Positions 45,396 through 54,376 of a DNA stretch of 64,000 nucleotides are shown in pieces. The DNA comes from Vreelandella titanicae BH1. GTDB taxonomy: Bacteria > Pseudomonadota > Gammaproteobacteria > Pseudomonadales > Halomonadaceae. Made by a program: the position numbers and the translations under genes. The stretch is from NCBI RefSeq assembly GCF_000336575.1, contig NZ_AOPO01000001.1, positions 186,001 through 250,000 on the forward strand, read 5' to 3'. The stretch's first letter is position 1. Every line of letters starts with the position of its first letter. Under the pieces are notes generated by a model. It was given only the letters and a program-made list of their open reading frames with translations. It was not told where the DNA came from and did not search any database.

Positions 45396-45588
45396 GTCGC
45401 TACTTTGGCACTCAGGGCGGCGCGATGCCACGCCGTAAAAGGGTACCGGGAGCAATTCAGCAGATTTAACTGTAGCGACGATAGGTGAGCGCATCCCCTG
45501 CGCCCAAGCCCCCTGTACTCAGCACCCCATGCTGGGGCATCCGACCTAGGATGGTAGGCAAGCAAGACACCCATTGGATGCCGTCACC
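45396..45588 (+). promoter_or_regulatory. Structured leader region with competing pairings upstream of the 45.6-kb operon
   Basis: The 265-bp divergent spacer holds several complementary segments. GTCGCTAC (45396-45403) pairs perfectly with GTAGCGAC (45472-45479). GCGCA/TGCGC (45489-45503) and CCCCA/TGGGG (45525-45537) form short hairpins. GGATGCC (45576-45582) can pair with GGCATCC (45536-45542), or in a longer 13-base match GGATGCCGTCACC (45576-45588) with GGTGAGCGCATCC (45484-45496, two mismatches). These options exclude one another, as in riboswitch or attenuator leaders. As DNA the same arms could be regulator sites. I recognise no known riboswitch class. Confidence 0.45.
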
Positions 45589-45625
45589 ATTCCTTATTAT
45601 TAAATCTCTCTAATCAAGGACTAAC

Positions 45626-47101
45626 ATGCCAAGTTTCGATCCTGCCCGCATTGCCTTGCCCTGTGCGCACTTTATTCAGGGCCAGCGCGTAACTGACCCC
45701 AGCGCGCTGAGCGTATCGCGCCCCTCCGACGGGACCGTCTACGCCGAACTGCCCCTGGCCGATGCCAGTCGCGTCGATGATGCCGTCGCCAGCGCCCACC
45801 AGGCGTTTATGCGCGGTGACTGGTCACGCTGTGCGCCGAGGGAGCGGGCACGCATTATGCGCCGCTGGGCAGACCTGATCGAAGCCGATATTGATTATCT
45901 CGCCCCGCTGGAATCGCTTGGTTCCACCCGGCCGATCGATCAAACGCGGGCCTGGGATGTGCCCTACACCGCCGAGGGTATTCGCTTTTTTGCGGAATTC
46001 GCCGACAAGCACGGCGGCGAGGTCGCGGCGACCGCCCACGACCATCTGGGCATGCAGATTGCCGAGCCGCTAGGCGTCGTTGGCGCGATCGCCCCCTGGA
46101 ACTTCCCCCTCAGCATGACCTGCTGGAAAGTAGCCCCTGCCTTGGCGGCGGGTAATACAGTGGTGCTCAAACCCTCAGAGATGACCCCTTTCACCGCCGT
46201 GCGGCTGGCCGAGCTAGCCATCGAGGCGGGCATGCCGCCCGGGGTGTTCAACGTCATCCAGGGCAATGGGCCGTTAACCGGTGACGCGCTATGCCGTCAT
46301 CCCCACGTGGCCAAGGTAACCTTCACCGGCTCAACGGTCACCGGGCGCACCATCATGGGTGCCTGTGCCGAAACCGGGCCCAAACCGGTTACCCTGGAGC
46401 TCGGCGGCAAGAGCCCCCAACTGGTGTTTGCGGATATTCCGGATATTGATCGAACGGCTAAAACCCTTGCCGCTGCAATTACCGGCAACGCAGGACAAGT
46501 GTGCGTCGCAGGCTCGCGGCTATTGATCCAACGCGAACTGCTTGAGCCCATGGTTGAGCGGCTTAGCGGGCTGTTCAAAACCCTCATCCCTGGTCACACC
46601 TGGCAGGCTGGCGGTTGGTTTTCGCCTATTATTTCCGCTACTCAATTGGAGCGCATTGAATCCATCGTGGCGCGCTCCCAGGCCGCTGGCGCTGAGCTGC
46701 TGAGCGGTGGAGAGCGCTTTGAACGGAATGATGGCGGCCACTTTTACCAGCCCACCCTGCTGCATACAAATGACCACCACAACCCCGCCGTGAAGGAAGA
46801 AATCTTCGGCCCGGTGTTAACTATCCAAACCTTCGAAAATGAAGAAGAGGCGCTAGCGCTGGCCGAACACGATGTTTACGGTTTGGCGGCCGGCATTCAT
46901 ACCTCTGACCTGGGGCGCGCACTACGCACGGTAAGAAGCCTCTCGGCGGGCACGGTATGGGTTAACCGCTACGGTCGCAGTAACGATTACATTCTGCCCA
47001 CAGGCGGCTACAAACGTTCTGGGGTGGGCCGAGACCTAGGCCGGGCCGCCTTTGAGGCCTGCCTGCAGCATAAAAGCGTGCTAATCGACCTTAACCAGTG
47101 A
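45626..47101 (+). CDS. Aldehyde dehydrogenase, PuuC-like
   Basis: A 491-residue ALDH close in type to gamma-glutamyl-gamma-aminobutyraldehyde dehydrogenase. PWNFP, FTGSTVTG, catalytic Glu in LELGGKSPQ and Cys in NAGQVCVAGSR are all present. The early loop that normally reads E-(T/S)-x-D-x-G-K-P is SLGSTRPIDQTRAWD, an uncommon change. It is followed at once by a DAO-type flavoenzyme, so it most likely oxidises the aldehyde made by that enzyme or the one at 49.4 kb. RBS AAGGA. Substrate is inferred. Confidence 0.85.
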   Translation: MPSFDPARIALPCAHFIQGQRVTDPSALSVSRPSDGTVYAELPLADASRVDDAVASAHQAFMRGDWSRCAPRERARIMRRWADLIEADIDYLAPLESLGSTRPIDQTRAWDVPYTAEGIRFFAEFADKHGGEVAATAHDHLGMQIAEPLGVVGAIAPWNFPLSMTCWKVAPALAAGNTVVLKPSEMTPFTAVRLAELAIEAGMPPGVFNVIQGNGPLTGDALCRHPHVAKVTFTGSTVTGRTIMGACAETGPKPVTLELGGKSPQLVFADIPDIDRTAKTLAAAITGNAGQVCVAGSRLLIQRELLEPMVERLSGLFKTLIPGHTWQAGGWFSPIISATQLERIESIVARSQAAGAELLSGGERFERNDGGHFYQPTLLHTNDHHNPAVKEEIFGPVLTIQTFENEEEALALAEHDVYGLAAGIHTSDLGRALRTVRSLSAGTVWVNRYGRSNDYILPTGGYKRSGVGRDLGRAAFEACLQHKSVLIDLNQ

Positions 47102-47153
47102 ATTGCGCAACGCATTGGATCGTTACTTTATCGACCAACTAGAGGTAGCAAGT

Positions 47154-48485
47154 ATGTTTATCAACGTGGACGCCGTGCACGACAGCCCGGCACTTCCCGA
47201 GCAGGTTGATGTGGTGGTGATCGGTGGCGGCATTGTGGGAACGACCGCAGCCTATGAGTTGGCTCGACAAGGGGTGTCAGTTGCGCTGCTGGAGAAGGGG
47301 CTTATTGGTGGTGAGCAATCCAGCCGTAACTGGGGCTGGGTACGTCAACAAAATCGCGATATGTTCGAGCTGCCGCTGGCCATGTATAGCCTTGAGCGCT
47401 GGGAAGCGTTCTCCACAGAAATAGGTCGGGACGTAGGCTTTCGCCGCAACGGCATCGTTTACACCACGGATAGCCCTGAGAGCCTTGCCAAATGGGAAGC
47501 CTGGGGCCAGCAGGCCCGTGAACAGGGCTTTATCAGCCATATGCTGAGTGCCGATGAAGCCCGAGGGCGTGCCCCCGGCACCACCTCATCGTGTATTGGT
47601 GGCGTTTGGTCGCCCAACGATGCTCAGGCCGAACCCTCAATGGCGTGCTCGGCCATCGCCACTGGGGCCCGTGAACAAGGGGCTTACATTCATCAAAACT
47701 GTGCTGTTCGCGGCCTTGACTTGCATGAGGGGCGTGTTAGTGGCGTTTGGACTGAGCATGGGTTGATCAAAACCTCGACTGTTATCTGTGCTGGCGGGGC
47801 TTGGAGCTCACGCTTCTGTCGTCGCCATGGTGTTGAACTACCCTCAGCCAATATCATGGGCACCGCGCTACAAACCACCGCCGCGCCGGAAGTCACGCCA
47901 GGCTGTCTGATTACCCCCAAGGTCGCTCTGCGTCGCCGTCTTGATGGCAGCTACACCTTGGCGCTACCGGGGCTTGGCCGGGTGGAAATTAGTCCTCAGG
48001 GACTACGCTACGCGCGGAAATTCTACGCAGCCTACCGCAGTAAATTAGCCAAAAAGCTGCAGATACGCATTGGCGCGTCTTTCTTTAACGGGCCAGAAGC
48101 GGCGGGTAGCTGGCAGTTTGACCAGGTATCGCCGTTTGAGCGTCAGCGCGTTCTTGACCCCACCCCTGACCTTCCTCAGGCGCGTGCCGCCCTGGCTGCC
48201 CTGCAGGCAGAGTACCCGGCGCTCCAAGGTGTCCATATTGCCCGCGCCTGGGCCGGCATGATCGATACCACGCCGGATATGATACCGATCATTTCCCCGG
48301 TGGATGCCATCCCCGGCTTTATCGTCGCCGCTGGCTTTAGCGGCCACGGCTTTGGCATTGGCCCGGGGGCCGGCAGGTTAGCGGCTGACTTAGCCACCAA
48401 TTCCTCGCCGGTGGTTAATCCCCTGCCTTACCACATCAAACGTTTCTCCGATGGCAGTCGTATCCGCCAGCCAGAAATGATGTAA
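47154..48485 (+). CDS. FAD-dependent amine/amino-acid oxidoreductase (DAO family) 1
   Basis: A 443-residue DAO-fold flavoprotein. VVVIGGGIVGTTAAYELA (about 19-36) binds FAD, SSRNWGWVRQQ follows where the flavin is often attached or packed, and AAGFSGHGFGIGPG near the C terminus closes the FAD site. ATG at 47154 has AGAGG eight bases upstream; a TTG at 47103 is less likely. It should oxidise a secondary or primary amine, or a D-amino acid, giving an imine and then an aldehyde or oxo acid. Pairs with the aldehyde dehydrogenase before it. Confidence 0.87.
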   Translation: MFINVDAVHDSPALPEQVDVVVIGGGIVGTTAAYELARQGVSVALLEKGLIGGEQSSRNWGWVRQQNRDMFELPLAMYSLERWEAFSTEIGRDVGFRRNGIVYTTDSPESLAKWEAWGQQAREQGFISHMLSADEARGRAPGTTSSCIGGVWSPNDAQAEPSMACSAIATGAREQGAYIHQNCAVRGLDLHEGRVSGVWTEHGLIKTSTVICAGGAWSSRFCRRHGVELPSANIMGTALQTTAAPEVTPGCLITPKVALRRRLDGSYTLALPGLGRVEISPQGLRYARKFYAAYRSKLAKKLQIRIGASFFNGPEAAGSWQFDQVSPFERQRVLDPTPDLPQARAALAALQAEYPALQGVHIARAWAGMIDTTPDMIPIISPVDAIPGFIVAAGFSGHGFGIGPGAGRLAADLATNSSPVVNPLPYHIKRFSDGSRIRQPEMM

Positions 48486-48653
48486 ATGGGCCGCCGCATT
48501 GTGTGCTGCATGGGCCAAAAAAAAAGCGCGTTTGTGTTAGTCAGGCGCGCACTTTCAGCGTCTGGCGCCTGCTCGAGAATGCTGTAATGAAATGAGTGGC
48601 TGCGCTAAGCACTCTCCCACCACCACGATGATGACAAAAGAGGATCAAACAAC

Positions 48654-49328
48654 ATGAGCGAGATTATGCGCCCTAAGTACATCACCTTTGATTGTTACGG
48701 CACACTCACCAACTTCCAGATGGGGCGCATGACGCGCGAAATTTTTGCCGATCGTATCCCTGATGCAGAACGCATGGAACGCTTCGTACAAGACTTTGGT
48801 GCCTACCGTTATGACGAAGTGCTCGGCGAGTGGAAGCCCTACGCTGAGATTCTCTGCGCGGCGCTTGAACGCACCTGCAAACGTTGGGGCATCGAATACC
48901 GTGACAACGAAGGCATGCTGTATTACCAGGCCGTACCCACCTGGGGCCCACATCCGGACGTGATTGAGGGACTGGCGAAAATTGCCGACAAAATCCCCCT
49001 GGTGATTTACTCCAACGCCGATGACAGCCAAATCATGGCTAACGTGCAAAAGCTTGAGGTGCCCTTTCACAAGGTTTTCACTGCCGATACGTTTAAAGTC
49101 TACAAGCCCCGTTTAGCCGCCTTCGAGGCCATGATCGACAGCTTGGACTGCCACCCTGAAGAGCTTCTGCACGTTTCATCAAGTTTCCGTTACGACCTTA
49201 TTTCAGCCCATCTGATGGGTATTAAGAATAAAGCCTTCGTGGCACGCAATCACGAACCCTATTGCGACGGCTATGGAGCCACCAAAATTAACGATATCCG
49301 CGACTTGCCAGCACTCGTCGGCCTTTAA
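48654..49328 (+). CDS. HAD hydrolase, haloacid-dehalogenase type II-like
   Basis: A 224-residue HAD protein. FDCYGTLTNF holds the nucleophile Asp and YGT of the L-2-haloacid dehalogenase branch, VIYSNADDS is motif II, and VYKPRLAAF motif III with its Lys. Motif IV reads SSSFRYD: the Asn normally following the Ser pair in dehalogenases appears replaced by Phe, and the Tyr after motif III is Phe. I therefore doubt true dehalogenation and prefer an unknown phosphatase or hydrolase role. It sits between two flavoenzyme genes, so it belongs to this pathway. RBS AGAGGA. Confidence 0.8.
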   Translation: MSEIMRPKYITFDCYGTLTNFQMGRMTREIFADRIPDAERMERFVQDFGAYRYDEVLGEWKPYAEILCAALERTCKRWGIEYRDNEGMLYYQAVPTWGPHPDVIEGLAKIADKIPLVIYSNADDSQIMANVQKLEVPFHKVFTADTFKVYKPRLAAFEAMIDSLDCHPEELLHVSSSFRYDLISAHLMGIKNKAFVARNHEPYCDGYGATKINDIRDLPALVGL

Positions 49329-49362
49329 GCCGTTTATTACGCGAACCGTGCAGGAGTCGCCC

Positions 49363-50637
49363 ATGCAACTTAACTCCTATTGGCTGTCCACGGCTCCCTC
49401 CTTTAGCGGGGGCCAGCAGGCATTCACTCAAGAGCACTACGATGTTGCGGTGGTTGGCGGTGGTTTTACCGGGCTATCCGCTGCCCGCACGCTAGCCCGA
49501 GGCGGTGCCCGTGTAGCGCTACTGGAGGCGGGCCAACTCATTGGTGAAGCTTCAGGGCGCAACGGCGGCCAGTGCAACACCGGCGTGGCCCAAGACTACG
49601 CCAACCTGGTCGAACAACTTGGCCGCGAGCGGGCGATTGCCCACTACACCACCTACGCCGAGGCGGTCTCCAGCGTCGAACAGGTGATTGCCGAAGAGAC
49701 CATCAACTGCGACTACCTGCGCCACGGCAAGCTAAAACTGGCGGCTAAGCCGGAACACTACGACAAGCTAGCGCGCACCTGCGACGCCATTCGCCGTGAT
49801 GTGGATAGCGACGTGGAGATGCTCTCCGCAACCGCTGTGAAAGAGGAGGTCGATTCGCCGCTCTATTATGGCGGATTGCTACAGCATAACGGTGGCCAAA
49901 TGCATATGGGGCGCTTTGGTATCGGCTTAGCCGAAGCGGCGGCCAGTCATGGCGCGCACATTTTTGAGCATACGCCGATGACCCGATTGACCCGTGAGAA
50001 ATCAGCGTATCGATTAGGCACACCCAGTGGCGATATTCGCGCCGAAAACGTACTACTGGCCACCGGCGCATCGCAAACAGGCCCACTGAGCTGGTTTCGC
50101 CGCCGCCTGGTGCCGGTGGGTAGTTTTATCGTCGTTACCGAGCCTCTTTCAGCTGCACAGTGTGCCCAGTTGCTTCCCCAGCGGCGCTCTTATGTCACCA
50201 GTCGCATCGTCGGACACTACTTCCGCCTTACCGCCGATAACCGGCTGCTGTTTGGCGGGCGGGCTCGTTTTGCCATGTCCGGCAGCCAATCAGATGCCAA
50301 AAGCGGCGAGATACTCCGCCGCGGCCTGGAAGAGGCCTTTCCCTTGCTTAAAGGGGTGCAACTCGAATACTGCTGGGGCGGGCTGGTGGATATGAGCCAA
50401 GACCGGCTGCCCCATGCTGGCCAACACAACGGGATGTATTACGCCATGGGCTATAGCGGCCATGGGGTACAGATGTCGGTGCATATGGGGCATATCCTCG
50501 CCGACGTCATCCTGGGCAATCGCCAAAGCCATCCCTGGCAGGACACTAAATGGCCAGCCATACCCGGCCATTTCGGCAAACCGTGGTTTTTACCGCTGGT
50601 AGGTAGCTGGTACCGACTACAGGATCGATTGCATTAA
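49363..50637 (+). CDS. FAD-dependent oxidoreductase, PuuB-like (gamma-glutamylputrescine oxidase type)
   Basis: A 424-residue DAO flavoprotein. VAVVGGGFTGLSAARTLA binds FAD, and EASGRNGGQCNTG and MGYSGHGVQMSVHMG match PuuB in order and spacing. PuuB oxidises gamma-glutamylputrescine to the aminobutyraldehyde derivative with release of ammonia and peroxide. puuA and puuD are not in the window, so the substrate here may be another amine. ATG at 49363 follows CAGGAG, chosen over a frame that overlaps the HAD gene. Second DAO enzyme of the same operon. Confidence 0.87.
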   Translation: MQLNSYWLSTAPSFSGGQQAFTQEHYDVAVVGGGFTGLSAARTLARGGARVALLEAGQLIGEASGRNGGQCNTGVAQDYANLVEQLGRERAIAHYTTYAEAVSSVEQVIAEETINCDYLRHGKLKLAAKPEHYDKLARTCDAIRRDVDSDVEMLSATAVKEEVDSPLYYGGLLQHNGGQMHMGRFGIGLAEAAASHGAHIFEHTPMTRLTREKSAYRLGTPSGDIRAENVLLATGASQTGPLSWFRRRLVPVGSFIVVTEPLSAAQCAQLLPQRRSYVTSRIVGHYFRLTADNRLLFGGRARFAMSGSQSDAKSGEILRRGLEEAFPLLKGVQLEYCWGGLVDMSQDRLPHAGQHNGMYYAMGYSGHGVQMSVHMGHILADVILGNRQSHPWQDTKWPAIPGHFGKPWFLPLVGSWYRLQDRLH

Positions 50638-50766
50638 GCCATAGCCACAGCCCGACCATTACTACCCAGACTATCTAATTCAGTAACAGAAAAGACGACT
50701 ACAAAAAGAGCTGAACAAACGCTGCCAGACTCACAAAAACACTTAATCGCAGTAAGGAGAAGGCTT

Positions 50767-52407
50767 ATGACACGCGAAAAAAACTCCGACGACCTGTTTG
50801 TTTCACCCGAACAAAGCATGCAGGTTTACAACGCCATGCAGCGTGGGCTGTCTCGACGCGAAGCCATGAAAGTCCTTGGCGCGGCGGGCGTATTTGCAGC
50901 CACGGCCGGTGCATTTCCCGGTTTTTCTTCGGCCTGGGCGGCGGATAGCGACAACGCGGCGCCTCAGTATGGCGGCCGTATTCGGGTCGCGGCGCACTCT
51001 GCATCCACGAAAGATACCCTGGATCCAGCGTTGGGGGCGACGACCATAGACTATGCCCGCGCTTACATGTTCTATAACGGTCTGACACAGTTCGATGAAA
51101 GCCTGACGCCTCAACCCTGCCTGGCCGAGTCATTTGAAAACATGGATAACGGCAGCCGCTGGATATTTACCCTGCGACGCGGCGTTACCTTCCATGACGG
51201 TAAGCCGCTAACCCCTCAGGATGTGATCTTTTCGATCATGCGTCATAAAGACCCCGCCACCGGCTCAAAGGTCGCCTCCATGGTCGATCAAATCGAAAGT
51301 ATCAGGGCTCTGGATGATCAGCACGTCGAATTCAACCTCTCCTCCCCCAATATTGAGTTGCCCTCTATCCTGGCTGTCTCACATCTGGTGATTGTGGCCG
51401 ACGGCACTACCGACTTCTCGAAAGGGCTGGGTACCGGCGCCTTTAAGTGCCAAGAGTTCACTCCCGGCGTGCGTTCGCTAGGCGTTCGTAACGAGAACTA
51501 CTGGCGCGATGGCTATCCCTACCTGGATGCCATCGAGATGGTGGGGATTAGCGACGAATCTTCGCGGGTCAATGCGCTGCTCTCCGGCGATGTGCATATG
51601 ATTAATGAAGTGAGCGGCAACTCCGCAGAGCGCTTGAAAACCAGTGACAGCTACCAGGTGAAAGCAACGAATGCAGGCAACTACACCGACCTGGTAATGC
51701 GTTTTGACCAACAGCCCACCAGCCGCCCAGAGTTCCGCGAGGCGATGAAGTATCTCTTCGACCGAGAGCAGATCAAGCGCGTCGCCCTGCGTGGCTATGG
51801 TGAGGTTGCCAACGATCAGCCGATTATCTCCAGCTCTCCCTACTACTTCGATGGGCTACCCCAGCGCGAGTACGATCCAGAGCGTGCCGCCTCCTTGCTT
51901 GCCAAGGCCGGGCTGTCAGGCGCGACCGTCCCGCTCGTGGCGTCTCCAGCGGCTTCCTCGTCGGAAGATATGGCCGTGCTTCTGCAGCAGTCCGCGGCTC
52001 AGGCAGGGCTAAACCTTAATATCAACCGCGTTCCCTCCGACGGCTACTGGTCTAACCACTGGATGAAGCACCCGCTTGGGTTCGGCAATATCAACCCGCG
52101 CCCTACGGCGAATATTTTGCTCTCGCAGTTCTTTCTCTCAAGCGCTGCCTGGAACGAAGCCGGTTGGCACAACGAGCAGTTCGATCAACTAGTGATTGCC
52201 TCACGGGGTGAACCCGACATGGCTACCCGCAAACAGATGTACGCCGATATGCAGACCATGATCCATGAAGAGGGCGGTATCGGCATCCCCGTCTTCATCA
52301 GCAGCGTCGAAGGCTACGATGAGCGCATTGGCGGGATGGATCGAACCGTTCCCCTGGGTAGTTTCATGGGCTATATGTTCGCCGAACATATCTGGTGGAA
52401 AGGCTAA
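50767..52407 (+). CDS. Peptide/nickel-type ABC substrate-binding protein (SBP family 5), Tat-exported
   Basis: A 546-residue family 5 binding protein. The N terminus has a twin-arginine signal, SRREAMKVLGAAGVF (residues 34-48), with cleavage near SSAWA. LRRGVTFHDGKPLTPQDV near residue 138-155 is the family signature. Tat export means the protein folds before crossing, uncommon but known in this family. It should bind a dipeptide, an opine or a similar amine conjugate and pass it to the Dpp-type permeases encoded next. RBS AAGGAG. Confidence 0.92.
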   Translation: MTREKNSDDLFVSPEQSMQVYNAMQRGLSRREAMKVLGAAGVFAATAGAFPGFSSAWAADSDNAAPQYGGRIRVAAHSASTKDTLDPALGATTIDYARAYMFYNGLTQFDESLTPQPCLAESFENMDNGSRWIFTLRRGVTFHDGKPLTPQDVIFSIMRHKDPATGSKVASMVDQIESIRALDDQHVEFNLSSPNIELPSILAVSHLVIVADGTTDFSKGLGTGAFKCQEFTPGVRSLGVRNENYWRDGYPYLDAIEMVGISDESSRVNALLSGDVHMINEVSGNSAERLKTSDSYQVKATNAGNYTDLVMRFDQQPTSRPEFREAMKYLFDREQIKRVALRGYGEVANDQPIISSSPYYFDGLPQREYDPERAASLLAKAGLSGATVPLVASPAASSSEDMAVLLQQSAAQAGLNLNINRVPSDGYWSNHWMKHPLGFGNINPRPTANILLSQFFLSSAAWNEAGWHNEQFDQLVIASRGEPDMATRKQMYADMQTMIHEEGGIGIPVFISSVEGYDERIGGMDRTVPLGSFMGYMFAEHIWWKG

Positions 52408-52433
52408 TTCCTGCTCTCCCTACTGTTATCGCA

Positions 52434-52491
52434 GGCCATGGATATCATCACCGGCGCGCCTAACGCTGCCCTGGTGATGATAACAATGGCC
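52434..52491 (+). terminator. Large hairpin between binding-protein and permease genes of the Dpp-type operon
   Basis: TATCATCACC (52443-52452) pairs perfectly with GGTGATGATA (52473-52482); outside it GGCCA (52434-52438) can pair with TGGCC (52487-52491). There is no T-run. It is the fifth hairpin of this kind in the window and probably stabilises the binding-protein message or reduces read-through. Confidence 0.7.
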
Positions 52492-52510
52492 CTTGAGCCG
52501 GAGAAGAAAG

Positions 52511-53467
52511 ATGCGTGACTCTCTCTTTGGACTGGTGCTAGGTCGCTTAGCCTCCAGTCTTATTACCCTGCTGCTGGTATCGCTGGTAATTTTTGCGATT
52601 ACGTCGTTACTGCCAGGCGATACCGCTCAGCAGGTGCTGGGCCAGTTTGCCACGCCGGAGCAGGTGGAGGCGCTGCGCGCCCAGCTAGGTCTCGACCAAC
52701 CTCCCTTGCTGCGCTACTGGCAATGGCTAAGTGGTTTTGCCACCGGCGACCTTGGGCGCTCTGCCAGCAACGGCGTAGATGTCATACAGCTGGTCAATGA
52801 CCGGCTCCCCAACTCGCTGCTGCTAGCCGGCATTACAACCGTTATCTCGGTTCCTCTGGCGCTCATTATGGGTATCGCTGCCGCCATGCGTCGGGGCGGC
52901 GCTCTAGACCGCGCCTTGAACCTGATCACTTTGTCGATGGTCGCGGTGCCCGAGTTTCTGGTGGCGACGCTGGCGGTACTGATTTTCGCCGTGCAACTCG
53001 GCTGGCTACCGGCGCTCTCCTATGTCTCCACCGTCGATAGCCTGGGCGCGTTCATGAAAGTTTACGCGATGCCGGTGCTCACCCTGTGTAGCGTATTAAT
53101 CGCTCAAATGGCGCGTATGACCCGGGCCGCTTTAATCGACCAGCTCGACAGCGCTTACGTTGAGATGGCGCGGCTCAAAGGCGTTCCGCCCATGCGTCGA
53201 GTGCTGCGCCATGCGCTGCCTAACGCCGTCGGACCGATTGCCAATGCAGTGGCACTTAGCCTCTCTTACCTGCTCGGTGGCGTCATTATTGTCGAAACCA
53301 TCTTTAATTATCCGGGCATCGCCAGCTTGATGGTCGATGCGGTTTCCAATCGAGATCTCGCCCTGGTACAGGCCTGCGCCATGATTTTTTGCGGTGCTTA
53401 TCTGCTGCTGGTCATGCTGGCCGACCTGTGCGCGATCCTCTCTAACCCGAGGCTGCGAAACCGATGA
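52511..53467 (+). CDS. Dipeptide-type ABC transporter permease (DppB family)
   Basis: A 318-residue DppB/OppB permease of six helices. SLLPGDTAQQVLGQFATPEQ and the EAA loop YVEMARLKGVPPMRRVLRHA (about residues 217-236) are typical. ATG at 52511 has GGAGAAG upstream; a TTG at 52493 would add six residues. It forms the channel with the DppC-type protein whose gene overlaps by four bases. Confidence 0.92.
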   Translation: MRDSLFGLVLGRLASSLITLLLVSLVIFAITSLLPGDTAQQVLGQFATPEQVEALRAQLGLDQPPLLRYWQWLSGFATGDLGRSASNGVDVIQLVNDRLPNSLLLAGITTVISVPLALIMGIAAAMRRGGALDRALNLITLSMVAVPEFLVATLAVLIFAVQLGWLPALSYVSTVDSLGAFMKVYAMPVLTLCSVLIAQMARMTRAALIDQLDSAYVEMARLKGVPPMRRVLRHALPNAVGPIANAVALSLSYLLGGVIIVETIFNYPGIASLMVDAVSNRDLALVQACAMIFCGAYLLLVMLADLCAILSNPRLRNR

Positions 53468-54372
53468 ATAACACCAAGGCAATTCCATCCGCCAAGGGCA
53501 ACACACATCAACATGCCATGGCGGGCAGTCGCCTGCCGATCACCTCACCCAAACAACGCAACCGTTCCCGGCTGCAACTCACCCGCTGGATCGGTCTTGG
53601 CTTATTTAGCTTCTGGCTATTAGTGGCCATGTTCGGGCCACTGTTTGCACCCTACCCAATGGGGGCCTTTGTATCTGATCAGATATATGGCGGGGCAAGT
53701 GCTGCCCATCTGCTCGGCACCGACTACATGGGCCGCGATATGCTCAGCCGTATATTGACGGGGGCTCGCTATACCGTGGGGCTGGCGCTGGTAGCCGCGT
53801 TACTGTCAACTCTGGTTGGGGCGGGCTTTGGCATGCTAACAGTGTTACTGCCGCACTGGCTTGAAGAGAGTATCCGCCGGATATTCGACACACTCATTTC
53901 GATTCCCAGCAAAATGATGGCCCTGGTAATGGTGTCAGCCTTTGGCACCTCTATTCCTCTGCTTATCCTGGCGGCAGTGCTCAGCTATGCGCCGGGCTCT
54001 TTCCGCATTGCCCATAGCTTGGCCAAAAATCTCGCCACCCTGGAGTACGTGCAGGTCGCTCGTACCCGGGGAGAAGGACGGCTGTACATAGCCGCCGTAG
54101 AAATTTTTCCTAACATGATCCAACCCGTGCTCACCGATATGGGTATGCGTTTTGTATTCATCGTACTGCTGCTCAGTGGCATGAGTTTTTTGGGACTCGG
54201 TGTACAGCCCCCCGTCGCCGACCTGGGCTCCCTGGTGCGTGAAAACATCGGCGGTCTTAGCCAGGGAGCGTTGGCAGTAATTGCCCCGGCGCTGGCCATT
54301 GGTTCATTAACCGTCGGTGCCAATCTATTGATCGACAGTCTGTCGAACAGCCGCGACAACCAGAAGGAGTGA
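53464..54372 (+). CDS. Dipeptide-type ABC transporter permease (DppC family)
   Basis: A 302-residue DppC/OppC permease. A cytoplasmic N-terminal tail of about 42 residues, rich in His, Lys and Gln, is followed by six helices; HLLGTDYMGRDMLSRILTGA marks the family and YVQVARTRGEGRLYIAAVEI is the EAA loop. The start overlaps the dppB-type stop (ATGA), giving coupled translation. Confidence 0.92.
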   Translation: MNNTKAIPSAKGNTHQHAMAGSRLPITSPKQRNRSRLQLTRWIGLGLFSFWLLVAMFGPLFAPYPMGAFVSDQIYGGASAAHLLGTDYMGRDMLSRILTGARYTVGLALVAALLSTLVGAGFGMLTVLLPHWLEESIRRIFDTLISIPSKMMALVMVSAFGTSIPLLILAAVLSYAPGSFRIAHSLAKNLATLEYVQVARTRGEGRLYIAAVEIFPNMIQPVLTDMGMRFVFIVLLLSGMSFLGLGVQPPVADLGSLVRENIGGLSQGALAVIAPALAIGSLTVGANLLIDSLSNSRDNQKE

Positions 54373-54376
54373 CGCT

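Noticed and set aside
45365..45574. Minus-strand 69-residue frame in the 45.4-kb spacer
   Set aside because: No recognisable domain, odd composition, and it overlaps the paired segments better explained as RNA or operator structure.
45396..45588. Cobalamin, guanidine or glutamine riboswitch in the 45.4-kb leader
   Set aside because: The conserved core boxes of these classes are absent; only generic pairing can be shown.
47103..47153. TTG start for the first DAO flavoenzyme
   Set aside because: The ATG at 47154 has a proper ribosome site and lies just before the FAD-binding strand.
45626..50637. Complete putrescine (Puu) pathway
   Set aside because: PuuB- and PuuC-like genes exist, but glutamyl-putrescine synthetase and the gamma-glutamyl hydrolase are missing.
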